This document shows, piece after piece, positions 33,989-42,967 of a stretch of DNA of 64,000 nucleotides. The notes under the pieces are model-generated. The model saw only the letters and a list, made by a program, of their open reading frames with translations. It was not told where the DNA came from and did not search any database. The translations under genes were made by a program, and so were the position numbers. Position 1 is the stretch's first letter; every line of letters begins with the position of its first letter. Origin of the DNA: an uncultured Phycisphaerae bacterium (GTDB lineage Bacteria; Planctomycetota; Phycisphaerae; UBA1845; Fen-1342); NCBI GenBank assembly GCA_937928595.1, contig CALGJV010000025.1, forward strand, positions 93,877-157,876. The letters are read 5' to 3'.

Positions 33989-36187
33989 TCACAGATGCTG
34001 CCGGAGGTAGTCCAGCCGCAGACGGTCCCAGTGCCCGAACGTGTTCCACAGCCCGTGGTCGTTCGCCGGGTACACCATCAGGTCGAACACCTTGCCCGCC
34101 CTCTGCAGCGCCCGCACGAGCTGCTCCAGGTTCTGAAAGTGCACGTTGTCGTCCTCCGTCCCGTGCACGAGCAGCAGCCGGCCGTGCAGGTCGCCCGCGG
34201 CCTCCACGACCGACGACACGTTGTAACCCTCGGGGTTGTGCTCCGGCGTCTGGAGATAGCGCTCGGCGTACACGGTGTCGTAGTTGCGCCAGTCGGTCAG
34301 CGCGGCCGCCGCCAGCCCGACCTTGAACATCCGGCTGTGCGTGAGCGCGTAAGCGGTGAGGTAGCCGCCGTAACTGTGGCCCAGGATCGCGACGCGCTCG
34401 AGGTCGGCGGGCGCGTGCCCCGCCAGCCACCGCAGGCTGTCTTCCAGGTCGGCCGTCTCCGTCACGCCGAGCTGTTTGTAACAGGCCCAAGCGCTGACCT
34501 CGCCCTCGCCGCCGGCCGAGTACGGATCCACCTCCCACACGATCCAGCCCTGGGCCGCCAGAAGCTGCTTGAACAGGTAGCCGTGACCTTCCCAGCGATT
34601 CGACACGCTCGGCATGTGCGGCCCGCCGTACACCAGCACCACGACCGGACAGCGCTTCCCCGGCGGCACGCGCGGCGGCAGGAGCAGCGTCGCGTTCAAC
34701 GCGTACCCGCGCGGCGTCGGCACACGCACGAGCTGCGGCGTGCGGTGCGCCACGTCCGCCAGCGGATCCGTCGGCGCGGCACTCAGCGCGCGGACGAGCG
34801 CGCCGTCGGCCGCCCGCAGGTCGAGTCGCGGCGGTGTCGTGAGGTTGCTGTACCGGTCGAAGAAGTACGCCCCCTCGGCCGAGAACGACGCTTCATGGTA
34901 GTAGCCCGGCGCCGTCAGCCGCTCCGGCGCTCCGCCCGCCAGCGGCACACGGTAGACGTGTTCCTCCACCGGGCTGTCGGCCGTCCCGGTCACGTACACC
35001 CACCCGCCTGCCTCGTCCACCACGTGCAGTTCCCGCACCTCCCACGCTCCGCTCGTGAGGCGCGCGATCCGCCGCCCGTCGGCCGCGTGGCGATACAGGT
35101 GCGGCCAGCCGTCCGGCGCGGCCCGCCACAGAAACGAGCCGTCGGCCAGCCACCGCGGCGGCCCGTACACCGTCGTCCACGCGGGCGTTTCTTCGCGCAG
35201 CAGGCGCGCCACCGCCCCCGTGGCCGGGTCCGCCGTGTTGAGTTCGAGCCAGCGCTGCTCGCGGTCCTGGACCTGGAACACGACGCGGCCGTCGGGCGAC
35301 CACGCCACGTTGACAATCAGGATGTCGCGGCCGTCGTACGCGCCGAGATCGGCCCAGACGACCGGCCCGCCGTAGACCGCCACGACGCCCAGCCGCACGC
35401 GCGCGTTCGGGTCGCCGGCCTTCGGATAGCGCAGCTCGTGGACCGTCGGCCGCCGCGGCAGCTCGTCCACCAGCGGATAGACCGGCACTTCGGTCGTGTC
35501 GAGCTGAAGGAACGCGATCTGCGCGCCGTCCGGCGACCACCAGTACGCCCGCCAGTTCCCGCGCCCGTAGATCTCCTCCTGGTACACCCAGTCCAGTTCA
35601 CCGTTCAGCACCACGGCGCTGCCGTCGCCGGTCAGCCGGGTCCGCGCGCCGGTCGCCGTGTCGAGCGCGTACAGGTCGTGGTCCTGCCGGAAGACGGCCG
35701 TGCCGCCGTCGGGGGACAGCGACAGCAGGCTGCGCTCGGCCTCGTCCCGCGTGAGCCGCAGCAGGGCGCCGTCGGCGAAGCGGTAGGCGTAGAGCCGCCG
35801 GCCGTGCTCCAGGAGCGCGACGCGGCGATCGTCGCTGAGCAGCGTCGGACGCCGGGCCAGCTCGCGCGCGGCGTGGTCGTCGAAGTCCTCCTGCGCGCGA
35901 AGCGCCGCCTCGAAGGCGGCCGCGTCCCAGGCCGGCTCGGCGGCCCCCGTGGCCGCGTCCACGATCACGAGCGCGCCGTCGCGCCGCTCGGTGTACCGCG
36001 CGCCGGACTTCAGCCATTCCCGCGGCGGCGTGTGCGGCCCGCCCATATCGAGGCGCTTGCGGCCGTAGACATCCTCGTACGTGATCGTGCGCAGCGCCGG
36101 CTGCGGCCCGCGACAGGCCGGCAGTGCGAGCGACAGGATCAGCAGCGCGAGCGTCGAGCGGCGGAAGTGATGGGCGACAGGGAACAC
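33989..36187 (-). CDS. DPP IV-like S9B peptidase, lipoprotein
   Basis: Serine exopeptidase of 732 residues. The N-terminus is a lipoprotein signal (STLALLILSLALPAC). An eight-blade propeller (about 60-490) carries the paired Glu motif LDWVYQEE that anchors substrate N-termini in DPP IV. The alpha/beta-hydrolase domain has the nucleophile Ser605 in GHSYGGY, Asp in HGTEDDNVH and His711 in NDHGL. The start is GTG 36187 with GGAG 7 nt upstream. It most likely trims X-Pro or X-Ala dipeptides in the periplasm. Confidence 0.93.
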   Translation of the reverse strand: MFPVAHHFRRSTLALLILSLALPACRGPQPALRTITYEDVYGRKRLDMGGPHTPPREWLKSGARYTERRDGALVIVDAATGAAEPAWDAAAFEAALRAQEDFDDHAARELARRPTLLSDDRRVALLEHGRRLYAYRFADGALLRLTRDEAERSLLSLSPDGGTAVFRQDHDLYALDTATGARTRLTGDGSAVVLNGELDWVYQEEIYGRGNWRAYWWSPDGAQIAFLQLDTTEVPVYPLVDELPRRPTVHELRYPKAGDPNARVRLGVVAVYGGPVVWADLGAYDGRDILIVNVAWSPDGRVVFQVQDREQRWLELNTADPATGAVARLLREETPAWTTVYGPPRWLADGSFLWRAAPDGWPHLYRHAADGRRIARLTSGAWEVRELHVVDEAGGWVYVTGTADSPVEEHVYRVPLAGGAPERLTAPGYYHEASFSAEGAYFFDRYSNLTTPPRLDLRAADGALVRALSAAPTDPLADVAHRTPQLVRVPTPRGYALNATLLLPPRVPPGKRCPVVVLVYGGPHMPSVSNRWEGHGYLFKQLLAAQGWIVWEVDPYSAGGEGEVSAWACYKQLGVTETADLEDSLRWLAGHAPADLERVAILGHSYGGYLTAYALTHSRMFKVGLAAAALTDWRNYDTVYAERYLQTPEHNPEGYNVSSVVEAAGDLHGRLLLVHGTEDDNVHFQNLEQLVRALQRAGKVFDLMVYPANDHGLWNTFGHWDRLRLDYLRQHL

Positions 36188-36329
36188 GCGTGCACTCCGA
36201 ACCCCGCCGGACGGTCGGGGCGCGGAGAGTGTAACCGCGGCGGACCGCGCCGCGCGCGGGGTCGTCTACAATCGCCGTTGCGTTGGACCGGTCGATGCGT
36301 TCTGATGCGCCGCATGAGTGGGACGCGCG

Positions 36330-36923
36330 ATGGACTTTCGTAACTCGACGCACCTCGACTCCACCCGGCTGCTGGGCCTGTTGCTCAAGTACACGCGGCC
36401 CTACCGCCACGACCGACTCGTGGTGCGCGTCCGCTTCAGCCGCGGCGCCGACTTCTCGGGCACGTGCTACTACGGCCAAGCCCGTATCTTCGTGAACCTC
36501 GGCCGCCACGTGCGCTTCCCCTACTACCTCGGCACGCACGTCGCGCGGGCGCAGTCCGACCGCACGCACTGGTGGCGCGAAACCTACCGCCTCGTCATCC
36601 GCGACGCGTACGAGCTCGCGCTCTTCGTCTATCGGCACGAGCTCTACCACTACCTCGTCAAGGCCGCCGGCCGCGACCCGCGCCGCAAGGAAGCCATGTG
36701 CGACCGCTTCGCCGTGCAGGCCCTCGTCGACCACTGCGGCTGCCCGCTGGTGGACTGGCGCGGCCACCCGGTGGCGCGCGAGCTGTGGGACTTCCAGGAC
36801 CTCGAAGCGTTCGTCGCGGCCGCGCCCCGCGAGACCCCGGCCATCGGGGCCTGCCCCGGGCCCCGGCCGATCCCCGTCGTCGTCCGCGGCGTGCGGACGG
36901 GCACGCGACGGCCGCAGGTTTGA
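36330..36923 (+). CDS. Putative zinc metalloprotease-like protein (HExxH)
   Basis: Protein of 197 residues without signal peptide. HELYH, followed about 17 residues later by KEAMCDRFAVQAL, has the HExxH...E spacing of gluzincin-like domains such as SprT-like or ImmA/IrrE proteins. The family is not identified. The N-terminal half is basic and aromatic (KYTRPYRHDRLVVRVRF, YYGQARIFVNLGRHVRFPYYLG). No Shine-Dalgarno precedes the ATG; a GTG at 36318 is an alternative. It lies 81 bp upstream of the phosphodiesterase-like gene. Confidence 0.7.
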   Translation: MDFRNSTHLDSTRLLGLLLKYTRPYRHDRLVVRVRFSRGADFSGTCYYGQARIFVNLGRHVRFPYYLGTHVARAQSDRTHWWRETYRLVIRDAYELALFVYRHELYHYLVKAAGRDPRRKEAMCDRFAVQALVDHCGCPLVDWRGHPVARELWDFQDLEAFVAAAPRETPAIGACPGPRPIPVVVRGVRTGTRRPQV

Positions 36924-37004
36924 GGCGCCGGAGCGACACGCGGTTTCGCGGCCGGCCGCGCCGCGGTACCGTAGGCTTGGCGGCGCGACCTCCCGGGAAG
37001 CAGC

Positions 37005-38390
37005 ATGGCGTTCGTCGAGCAGGTGGCGATCATCGGCCTCGATTGCGCCGAACCCAGCCTCGTGTTCGAGCGCTGGGCGGCGGACCTGCCGAACCTCCGC
37101 GCGCTCTGGGAAGGAGGGCTGCACGGGCGCCTCGAGAGCTGCGTGCCGCCGATCACGGTGCCGGCCTGGACGTGCATGGCCTCGAGCCGCGACCCCGGCG
37201 CGCTGGGCATCTACGGCTTCCGCAACCGCCGGGACTGGTCGTACGAGAACCTCGACATCGCGACGAATGTCGAGGTCCGCGTGCCGCGGCTGTGGGACTA
37301 CCTGGCCCGCGCCCACCTGCCGTCGATCATGCTGAGCGTCCCGCAGACCTTCCCGATTCTCACGCCGCCGCTGGGCTGCCAGGTTACCTGCTTCCTCACG
37401 CCCAGCCTCGACAGCCCCTGGACGCACCCGCCCGAACTGGCCGCCGAGCTGACCGCGCGCTTCGGACCGTACCGGTTCGACGTGGACGACTTTCGCACCG
37501 ACGACAAGGCCGCGCTGCTCGAGCGCGTGCGCGCCATGGCCCGGCAGCGCTTCGACGTCGCGCGCCACCTCGTCACGACGCGGCCGTGGAGCCTGTTCTG
37601 GATGGTCGAGATGGGCGTCGACCGCGTGCACCACGGATTCTGGCGGTTCATGGACCCGGCCCACCATCGCTATCAACCCGGCAACCCGTTCGAGCACGCG
37701 ATCCACGACTACTACGTGTTCATCGACGGCGAGATCGGCCGCCTGCTCGAGCGGCTGGACCGCCGCCGGACGGCGGTGTGGGTCGTGTCCGACCACGGCG
37801 CGCAGCGCATGGACGGGGGCTTCTGCCTGAACGACTGGCTGATCCGCGCCGGCCTGCTCACGCTAAAAACCCCGCTCACCGGGCCGCGGCGCTTCGCCCT
37901 CACGGACGTGGACTGGTCGCGCACGAAAGTCTGGGGCGAGGGCGGCTACTACGGGCGCATCTTCATCAACCGCGCCGGCCGCGAGCCGCAGGGTACCGTG
38001 CCGGACAGCGCCTATGAGCCGCTGCGCGACGAGCTCATCGCGCGGCTCGAGGCCGAGGTCGATCACCGCGGCCGGCCCCTGGGCAACCGCGTGTACCGGC
38101 CCGAGTCGCTGTACAAGGTCGTGAAGGGTGTACCGCCGGACTTGATCGCGCTGCTGGGCGACCTGCATTGGCGCAGCGTCGGCACGGTCGGCAATCCCGG
38201 CATCTACACGTTCGAGAATGACACCGGGCCGGACGACGCCAACCACGCGCAACAGGGGCTTTACATCCTCGCGCACGCGGGGCTGGCGCCGCAGCGACGC
38301 GACGCGACGCTGTACGACGTCGTCCCGACGACGCTCAAGCTGCTCGGGCTGCGCGTACCGCGCGGCCTGCGCGGCGCGAGCCTCGTCTGA
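37005..38390 (+). CDS. Alkaline-phosphatase-superfamily phosphodiesterase
   Basis: Protein of 461 residues of the type I phosphodiesterase/nucleotide pyrophosphatase group. It begins VAIIGLDCAEPSLVFERW with the first metal Asp. The Thr nucleophile is probably in PPITVPAWTCM. MVEMGVDRVHHGFWRF and VVSDHGAQRM supply the further metal Asp/His ligands. No signal peptide or TM segment is seen, so it is probably cytoplasmic. Substrate is unknown. Confidence 0.85.
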   Translation: MAFVEQVAIIGLDCAEPSLVFERWAADLPNLRALWEGGLHGRLESCVPPITVPAWTCMASSRDPGALGIYGFRNRRDWSYENLDIATNVEVRVPRLWDYLARAHLPSIMLSVPQTFPILTPPLGCQVTCFLTPSLDSPWTHPPELAAELTARFGPYRFDVDDFRTDDKAALLERVRAMARQRFDVARHLVTTRPWSLFWMVEMGVDRVHHGFWRFMDPAHHRYQPGNPFEHAIHDYYVFIDGEIGRLLERLDRRRTAVWVVSDHGAQRMDGGFCLNDWLIRAGLLTLKTPLTGPRRFALTDVDWSRTKVWGEGGYYGRIFINRAGREPQGTVPDSAYEPLRDELIARLEAEVDHRGRPLGNRVYRPESLYKVVKGVPPDLIALLGDLHWRSVGTVGNPGIYTFENDTGPDDANHAQQGLYILAHAGLAPQRRDATLYDVVPTTLKLLGLRVPRGLRGASLV

Positions 38391-38476
38391 GCGCAGTGAC
38401 CGAATGAAACGTTTCGCACAACCCACCCGAGCGGCCGCCCGTTGCCACTGCCCTGCGGGCCGCTAAAGTAACGCCC

Positions 38477-40996
38477 ATGACCCCGCAGACTCCCCCCCAA
38501 CGACTCACTGCTTTGCGCGCGTGTCGCGCCGGCACACGCGCCCTGTGCGCCGTGCTCGCGCTGCTTCCCGTCCTGTCGCTTGCGGCCGACGAACCGTGGC
38601 CCCCGGCCCCGCCCCTGCCGGCCGCGGCCGCCGTGGAGGACACGGCGCGGCTGCCGGCCTCGATCCGCGCCGTTCCCACGGGAGACGGGCAGTGGCAGAC
38701 GACGTTCCGCTTTCTGCCGCCCGGCGAAGCGCGCACCGTCACGGTCGTCGGCTCGTTCAACAACTGGGACCGCCAGGCCCACGCACTCGCGGCGGGCACG
38801 GACGGCGAGTGGTCGGGGACGGTCGTCATTCCGACCGGGGTGCACGAGTACAAGTTCCTGGTGAACGGCACCGACTGGTTCGAGGACCCGGCCAACGACG
38901 ACCGCGTACCGGACAGCTTCGGCGGGCACAACTCGCGGCTGCGGCTGGGGCGCCTCGCGCGGCTGGCCGTTTCGGAGGCCCAGGTCGGCGACGGCGAGAT
39001 CGACTCGGTCGGGCTGGAGCACCAGCCGCCGCTGCCGCTCTACATCCAGCCGCTCGGGCTGGACCGGGCGCTGTTACGCTACCGCACGCTCTCACACGAC
39101 GTGGCCGCGGTGTCGCTGGCGCTGCGCGGCGGCGGGCGGACGCCGCTGACGCCCGTCTCGATCGGGCCGCTGTTCACCTACTGGGAGGCCGTGATCGCGG
39201 TGCCGACGCGCGACAACCCGCGCTCGCCCGGCGTCCGCAGCATCGAGTACACGTTCGTGCTCGAGGACGGCGCGAAAATCGCCGCCGACCCGAACATCTA
39301 CCGCTTCAGCTTCACGCAGGCCGGCGTCTTCGAGACGCCCGAGTGGGCCCGCCACGCCGTCTGGTACCAGATCGTGCTGGACCGGTTCCGCAACGGCAAT
39401 CCGGCCAACGATCCTCAGCCCGTGCGGCCGTGGACCAGCGAGTGGTTCACCCCCTCGGAGTGGGAGGGCAAGGACGGGCAGACGTTCTACCGGTTCTTCG
39501 CGTTCGACCGCTACTACGGCGGCGATCTCGACGGTCTTGAGCAGCAGTTGCCCTACCTCAAGGCGCTCGGCGTGAACGCGCTGTACCTGAATCCCATCTT
39601 CAAGGCCCCCTCGCCGCACAAGTACGACGTCCAAAACTACATCCACGTCGATGACCACTCCGGCACGCGCGGCGACTACGACCGCGTGGCGAGCGCCGAA
39701 GACCTGCTCGACCCGAAGACCTGGCAGTGGACCGAGACCGACCGGCGCTTCCTGAAGTTCATCCGGAGCGCGCACGCGCAAGGCTTCAAGATCCTCCTGG
39801 ACGGCGTCTTCAACCACGTCGGCAACCAGCACCCGGCCTTCCTCGACGTGCAGAAGTACGGCCGCCAGTCGCGCTTCGCCGACTGGTTCGAGGTCACGTC
39901 GTGGGAGCCGTTCGCGTACAAGGGCTGGGCCGACTTCGCCCACATGCCGGTCTTCCGCAAGGACCGCTCCGGCTTCGCCAGTCCGGCGGTCAAGCAGCAC
40001 ATCTTTGCCGTGACGCGCCGCTGGATGGACCCCGACGGCGACGGCGACCCGAGCGACGGCATCGACGGCTGGCGTCTCGACGTGGCCAACGACATCCCGC
40101 GCCCGTTCTGGGAGGAATGGCGGCGCTACGTCAAGCAGATCAACCCGAACGCCCTCATCACCGGCGAAATCTGGAGTCGGGCGGACTCGTGGCTGGACGG
40201 CGCGCACTTCGATTCGGTCACGAACTACCCGTTCGCGCGAATCGTCGTACGCTGGCTCTTCGACCAGGCCCGCAAGTGCAAGGCCGGCGAGACCGTCGCC
40301 CAACTCGCCGAGCTGCGGCTCGCGTACCCGGCGCCCGCGACCTACGCTCTCTTGAACCTCATCAACAGCCACGACACCGACCGGCTCGCGTCGATGGCCG
40401 CGAACCCGGACCGCGAGTACGACCGCCAGAACCGCGTGCAGGACAACAACCCGCACTACAGCAACGACAAGCCGTCGCCGGAGGCTTATGCGAAGGCCCG
40501 GCTCGCGGCCCTGCTCCAGTTCACCTACGTCGGCGCGCCGCTGATCTTCTACGGCGACGAGGTCGGCATGTGGGGCGCCGACGACCCCACGAACCGCAAA
40601 CCCATGCTGTGGAAGGACCTCGAGCCCTACGAGAAGCCCGAGGAAAACCACGTCATGGACGCGCAGCTCGACTTCTACCGCCGCGCGATCGCGCTGCGCA
40701 ACGCGCACGCCGCGCTCCGCATCGGCACGCTCGAGACGCTCGTCTGCGACGACGACGCCGACGTGTGGGCCTTCGCGCGAACAAGTCCCGATGAGCGGCT
40801 CATCGTGGTCCTCAATGCCGCGGGCGAAGCCCGCACCGTTGCGATACCCCTGCCGGCCGACGCCCCGGCGAGCTGGAACGTCGTGTTCGGCGACGCGGCG
40901 GCCGCGCCGGGCGGACCGGTCGGCGTCCGCGATGGCGCGCTCACGGTGCAGGTACCGCCCATCAACGGGATCGTGTTGCACGCACCCACGCGGTGA
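38477..40996 (+). CDS. Secreted GH13 alpha-amylase with CBM48-like domain
   Basis: Secreted protein of 839 residues. After a signal peptide (ALCAVLALLPVLSLAA) comes a CBM48/AMPK-type starch-binding domain (about 75-155: VVGSFNNWDRQAHAL, HEYKFLVNG). A neopullulanase-like N-domain follows, then the GH13 barrel with regions LLDGVFNHVG, DGWRLDVAND (nucleophile Asp), ITGEIW (acid Glu) and NSHDTD. A C-terminal beta domain completes it. It would supply maltodextrins outside the cytoplasm; glgP in this window could use their products. Confidence 0.93.
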   Translation: MTPQTPPQRLTALRACRAGTRALCAVLALLPVLSLAADEPWPPAPPLPAAAAVEDTARLPASIRAVPTGDGQWQTTFRFLPPGEARTVTVVGSFNNWDRQAHALAAGTDGEWSGTVVIPTGVHEYKFLVNGTDWFEDPANDDRVPDSFGGHNSRLRLGRLARLAVSEAQVGDGEIDSVGLEHQPPLPLYIQPLGLDRALLRYRTLSHDVAAVSLALRGGGRTPLTPVSIGPLFTYWEAVIAVPTRDNPRSPGVRSIEYTFVLEDGAKIAADPNIYRFSFTQAGVFETPEWARHAVWYQIVLDRFRNGNPANDPQPVRPWTSEWFTPSEWEGKDGQTFYRFFAFDRYYGGDLDGLEQQLPYLKALGVNALYLNPIFKAPSPHKYDVQNYIHVDDHSGTRGDYDRVASAEDLLDPKTWQWTETDRRFLKFIRSAHAQGFKILLDGVFNHVGNQHPAFLDVQKYGRQSRFADWFEVTSWEPFAYKGWADFAHMPVFRKDRSGFASPAVKQHIFAVTRRWMDPDGDGDPSDGIDGWRLDVANDIPRPFWEEWRRYVKQINPNALITGEIWSRADSWLDGAHFDSVTNYPFARIVVRWLFDQARKCKAGETVAQLAELRLAYPAPATYALLNLINSHDTDRLASMAANPDREYDRQNRVQDNNPHYSNDKPSPEAYAKARLAALLQFTYVGAPLIFYGDEVGMWGADDPTNRKPMLWKDLEPYEKPEENHVMDAQLDFYRRAIALRNAHAALRIGTLETLVCDDDADVWAFARTSPDERLIVVLNAAGEARTVAIPLPADAPASWNVVFGDAAAAPGGPVGVRDGALTVQVPPINGIVLHAPTR

Positions 40997-41011
40997 CGTC
41001 GATGTGACGCG

Positions 41012-41058
41012 CCACAGAATCCGCAAGACTGCCCCAGGTGACGGATTTCCGTCTGTGG
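41012..41058 (+). terminator. Bulged hairpin after the amylase gene
   Basis: CCACAG-AATCCG (41012-41023) pairs with CGGATT (41042-41047) and, after a 5-nt bulge, CTGTGG (41053-41058). No U-tract follows. It separates the amylase gene from the sigma-factor gene. Confidence 0.35.
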
Positions 41059-41176
41059 GCCGCGTGAGCGGGTCCAATAATCGGACCGCGGCCCAGGGCC
41101 TTTGCTCTTTTTCCTCCCCCGCCGCAAACTGCCGGAACCCGCCGTGGGTGCCCGGCGTACCGACAGGATAGGGCTG

Positions 41177-41773
41177 GTGCAGACGAGGCGCGACGAGCAA
41201 CTTTTGGCGGACCATCTCGCCGGCGTCGCCGGTGCGTTCGACCAGCTCGTTGCCCGTTATGCCGACGAGCTTTACAGCTTCTTCGTCCGCTTCGTCGGAC
41301 ACCGCACCGCCGCGGAAGACCTGGTACAGGATACTTTTTTGCAGGTGCATCTGGCGGCGGGCAGTTTCGACCCGGGCCGCGCCTTCAAGCCGTGGCTCTA
41401 CACGATCGCCGCCAACAAGGGGCGCGACTACATGCGGTCGCGCGGCCGCCGCCCGGCCCAATCCCTGGACACGGTGATCGGAGAGGCGGAGGGACCGGCC
41501 CACGCGTCCCAGGTGGAGTCGTCGGAGGTCGCCGCTCCGGAACATATGGCGACGGAAGAACTTCGGGCGCAGGTGCGGGCCGTGATCGGACGTCTGCCCG
41601 AAAACCTGCAACTGATCCTGCTGCTGGGCCACTACCAGCGGCTGCCGTACGCGGAGATCGCCGAGATTCTCGGCATCCCCATCGGCACGGTGAAATCGCG
41701 GCTGCATGCGGCGGTGACGCAGTTTGCGCGATTGTGGCAGGAGGCCGCGAACGGCCGGCCGCCGGCGGCGTAG
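41177..41773 (+). CDS. RNA polymerase ECF-type sigma factor
   Basis: Sigma-70 family protein of 198 residues. Region 2 is FDQLVARYADELYSFF, AEDLVQDTFLQVHL, KPWLYTIAANKGRDYMR; region 4 is RLPENLQLILLLGHYQRLPYAEIAEILGIPIGTVKSRL. GTG 41177 is chosen as the start because it begins at a normal distance before region 2; the frame stays open to 41102. The 33-bp gap to the next membrane protein gene suggests a sigma/anti-sigma pair. Confidence 0.88.
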   Translation: MQTRRDEQLLADHLAGVAGAFDQLVARYADELYSFFVRFVGHRTAAEDLVQDTFLQVHLAAGSFDPGRAFKPWLYTIAANKGRDYMRSRGRRPAQSLDTVIGEAEGPAHASQVESSEVAAPEHMATEELRAQVRAVIGRLPENLQLILLLGHYQRLPYAEIAEILGIPIGTVKSRLHAAVTQFARLWQEAANGRPPAA

Positions 41774-41806
41774 TAGGAGACAGACGCTTCTTACGGGTAT
41801 TCGTGC

Positions 41807-42820
41807 ATGGCCGAGCAAGATTTCGATCCGCGACTTCTCGATTTACACCTGGGGTACCTGTCCACGGATGAACAGGCGGCGTTGCGGCGCGAGATCGCCG
41901 CGCGGCCGGAACTCCAGGCGCAGGACCGCGTGCTGGCCGACGCACTGGCCGCGCTGCGGGCCCTCGAGCCGGTGCCGGCCGCGCAGGGCCTGACGGAGCG
42001 CGTCGCCGCGTGCGTGCGCGCCGCGGGGCCGGCGCCGCGCGTGGTGCGGCCGCGGGACGCGTTGACGGATTTTGTGGAGCAGCGCAGCGAGCGCGTGATC
42101 CGGATCGGGTACTTCCGCGACGTGATCGCGGCGGCGGCGCTGATCGTGCTGGCGGTGGGGGTGGGCGTGCCGGGGCTGATGCACATGCGCGAGCGGTCGC
42201 AGCGGCTGGGCTGCTCGCACAACCTCGCGCAGCTCGGGCAGGGCGTGCAGCAGTACGCCGGCATGTTCAACGCGGACCTGCCGTTCGCCGGGTGGAACGG
42301 GCGGAGCTCCTGGCAGCCCACCCGCGAGCCGGGCGTCGAGCGGGTTCCCAATCGCCGACACATGTACCCGCTGCTGCGGCTGGCGTACGTGCCCGATCCG
42401 CGGCTGTTCATCTGTCCCGGGCAGCGCGACGTGCCGATGCCGCTGGGGCTCGTGGCGCAGCGGCAGGACTTCCCCGAGGCGCGCAACGTCAGCTACGCCT
42501 ACCAGAACATGGCGGGGGTGCGGCCGTCGGCCCAGAGCGATCCACGCCTGCCGATCCTGGCGGACAACAACCCGCTGTTCGACGACGGTCTGCCGCTTTT
42601 CGACGCACGGCGCATCCGCTGGGGCGACCCGGCGCAGGCCAACTCGCACGCGCACGGCGGCGCCGGCCAGAACCTCCTCACGCTGCGCGGCGAGGTGATC
42701 TGGATCACCACGCCCACGCACGGCGTAGACGGCGACAACATCTGGACGCTGAAGCACGTCACCGAGTACACCGGCCGCGAAGGCCCGCAGACGGCGACGG
42801 ACGCCCACCTGCTGAAGTAG
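41807..42820 (+). CDS. Anti-sigma-like membrane protein with pseudopilin-type C-domain
   Basis: Protein of 337 residues. The N-terminal part (about 1-95) resembles planctomycete anti-sigma N-termini: LDLHLGYLSTDEQAALRREI and RPELQAQDRVLADALAAL. A single TM helix (about 105-125, IAAAALIVLAVGVGVPGLM) follows. The outer part is like the globular domain of DUF1559 pseudopilins: CSHNLAQLGQGVQQYAGMF, then HAHGGAGQNLLTLRGEVIWI, an H-x9-DG-like end. There is no prepilin cleavage site. It looks like an anti-sigma factor whose sensor domain was taken from a pseudopilin. This reading is inference. Confidence 0.7.
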   Translation: MAEQDFDPRLLDLHLGYLSTDEQAALRREIAARPELQAQDRVLADALAALRALEPVPAAQGLTERVAACVRAAGPAPRVVRPRDALTDFVEQRSERVIRIGYFRDVIAAAALIVLAVGVGVPGLMHMRERSQRLGCSHNLAQLGQGVQQYAGMFNADLPFAGWNGRSSWQPTREPGVERVPNRRHMYPLLRLAYVPDPRLFICPGQRDVPMPLGLVAQRQDFPEARNVSYAYQNMAGVRPSAQSDPRLPILADNNPLFDDGLPLFDARRIRWGDPAQANSHAHGGAGQNLLTLRGEVIWITTPTHGVDGDNIWTLKHVTEYTGREGPQTATDAHLLK

Positions 42821-42967
42821 TCGGGCGGAATCGTTCCAACGCGAGGCGCGGCGCGCGACACCCCCGGAGCGGGACACCCGAGCTCGGTCGGGACCTCTTG
42901 GCGTCCATTGCGCTCCTGGCGACTGGGTGGTGCGTCGTCCGTCCGCGCGGGGCCGCAGTCGGCCGCC

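Noticed and set aside
39092..41818. Open frame of about 900 codons antisense to the amylase and sigma genes
   Set aside because: High-GC shadow frame; both sense genes have complete catalytic or DNA-binding motifs.
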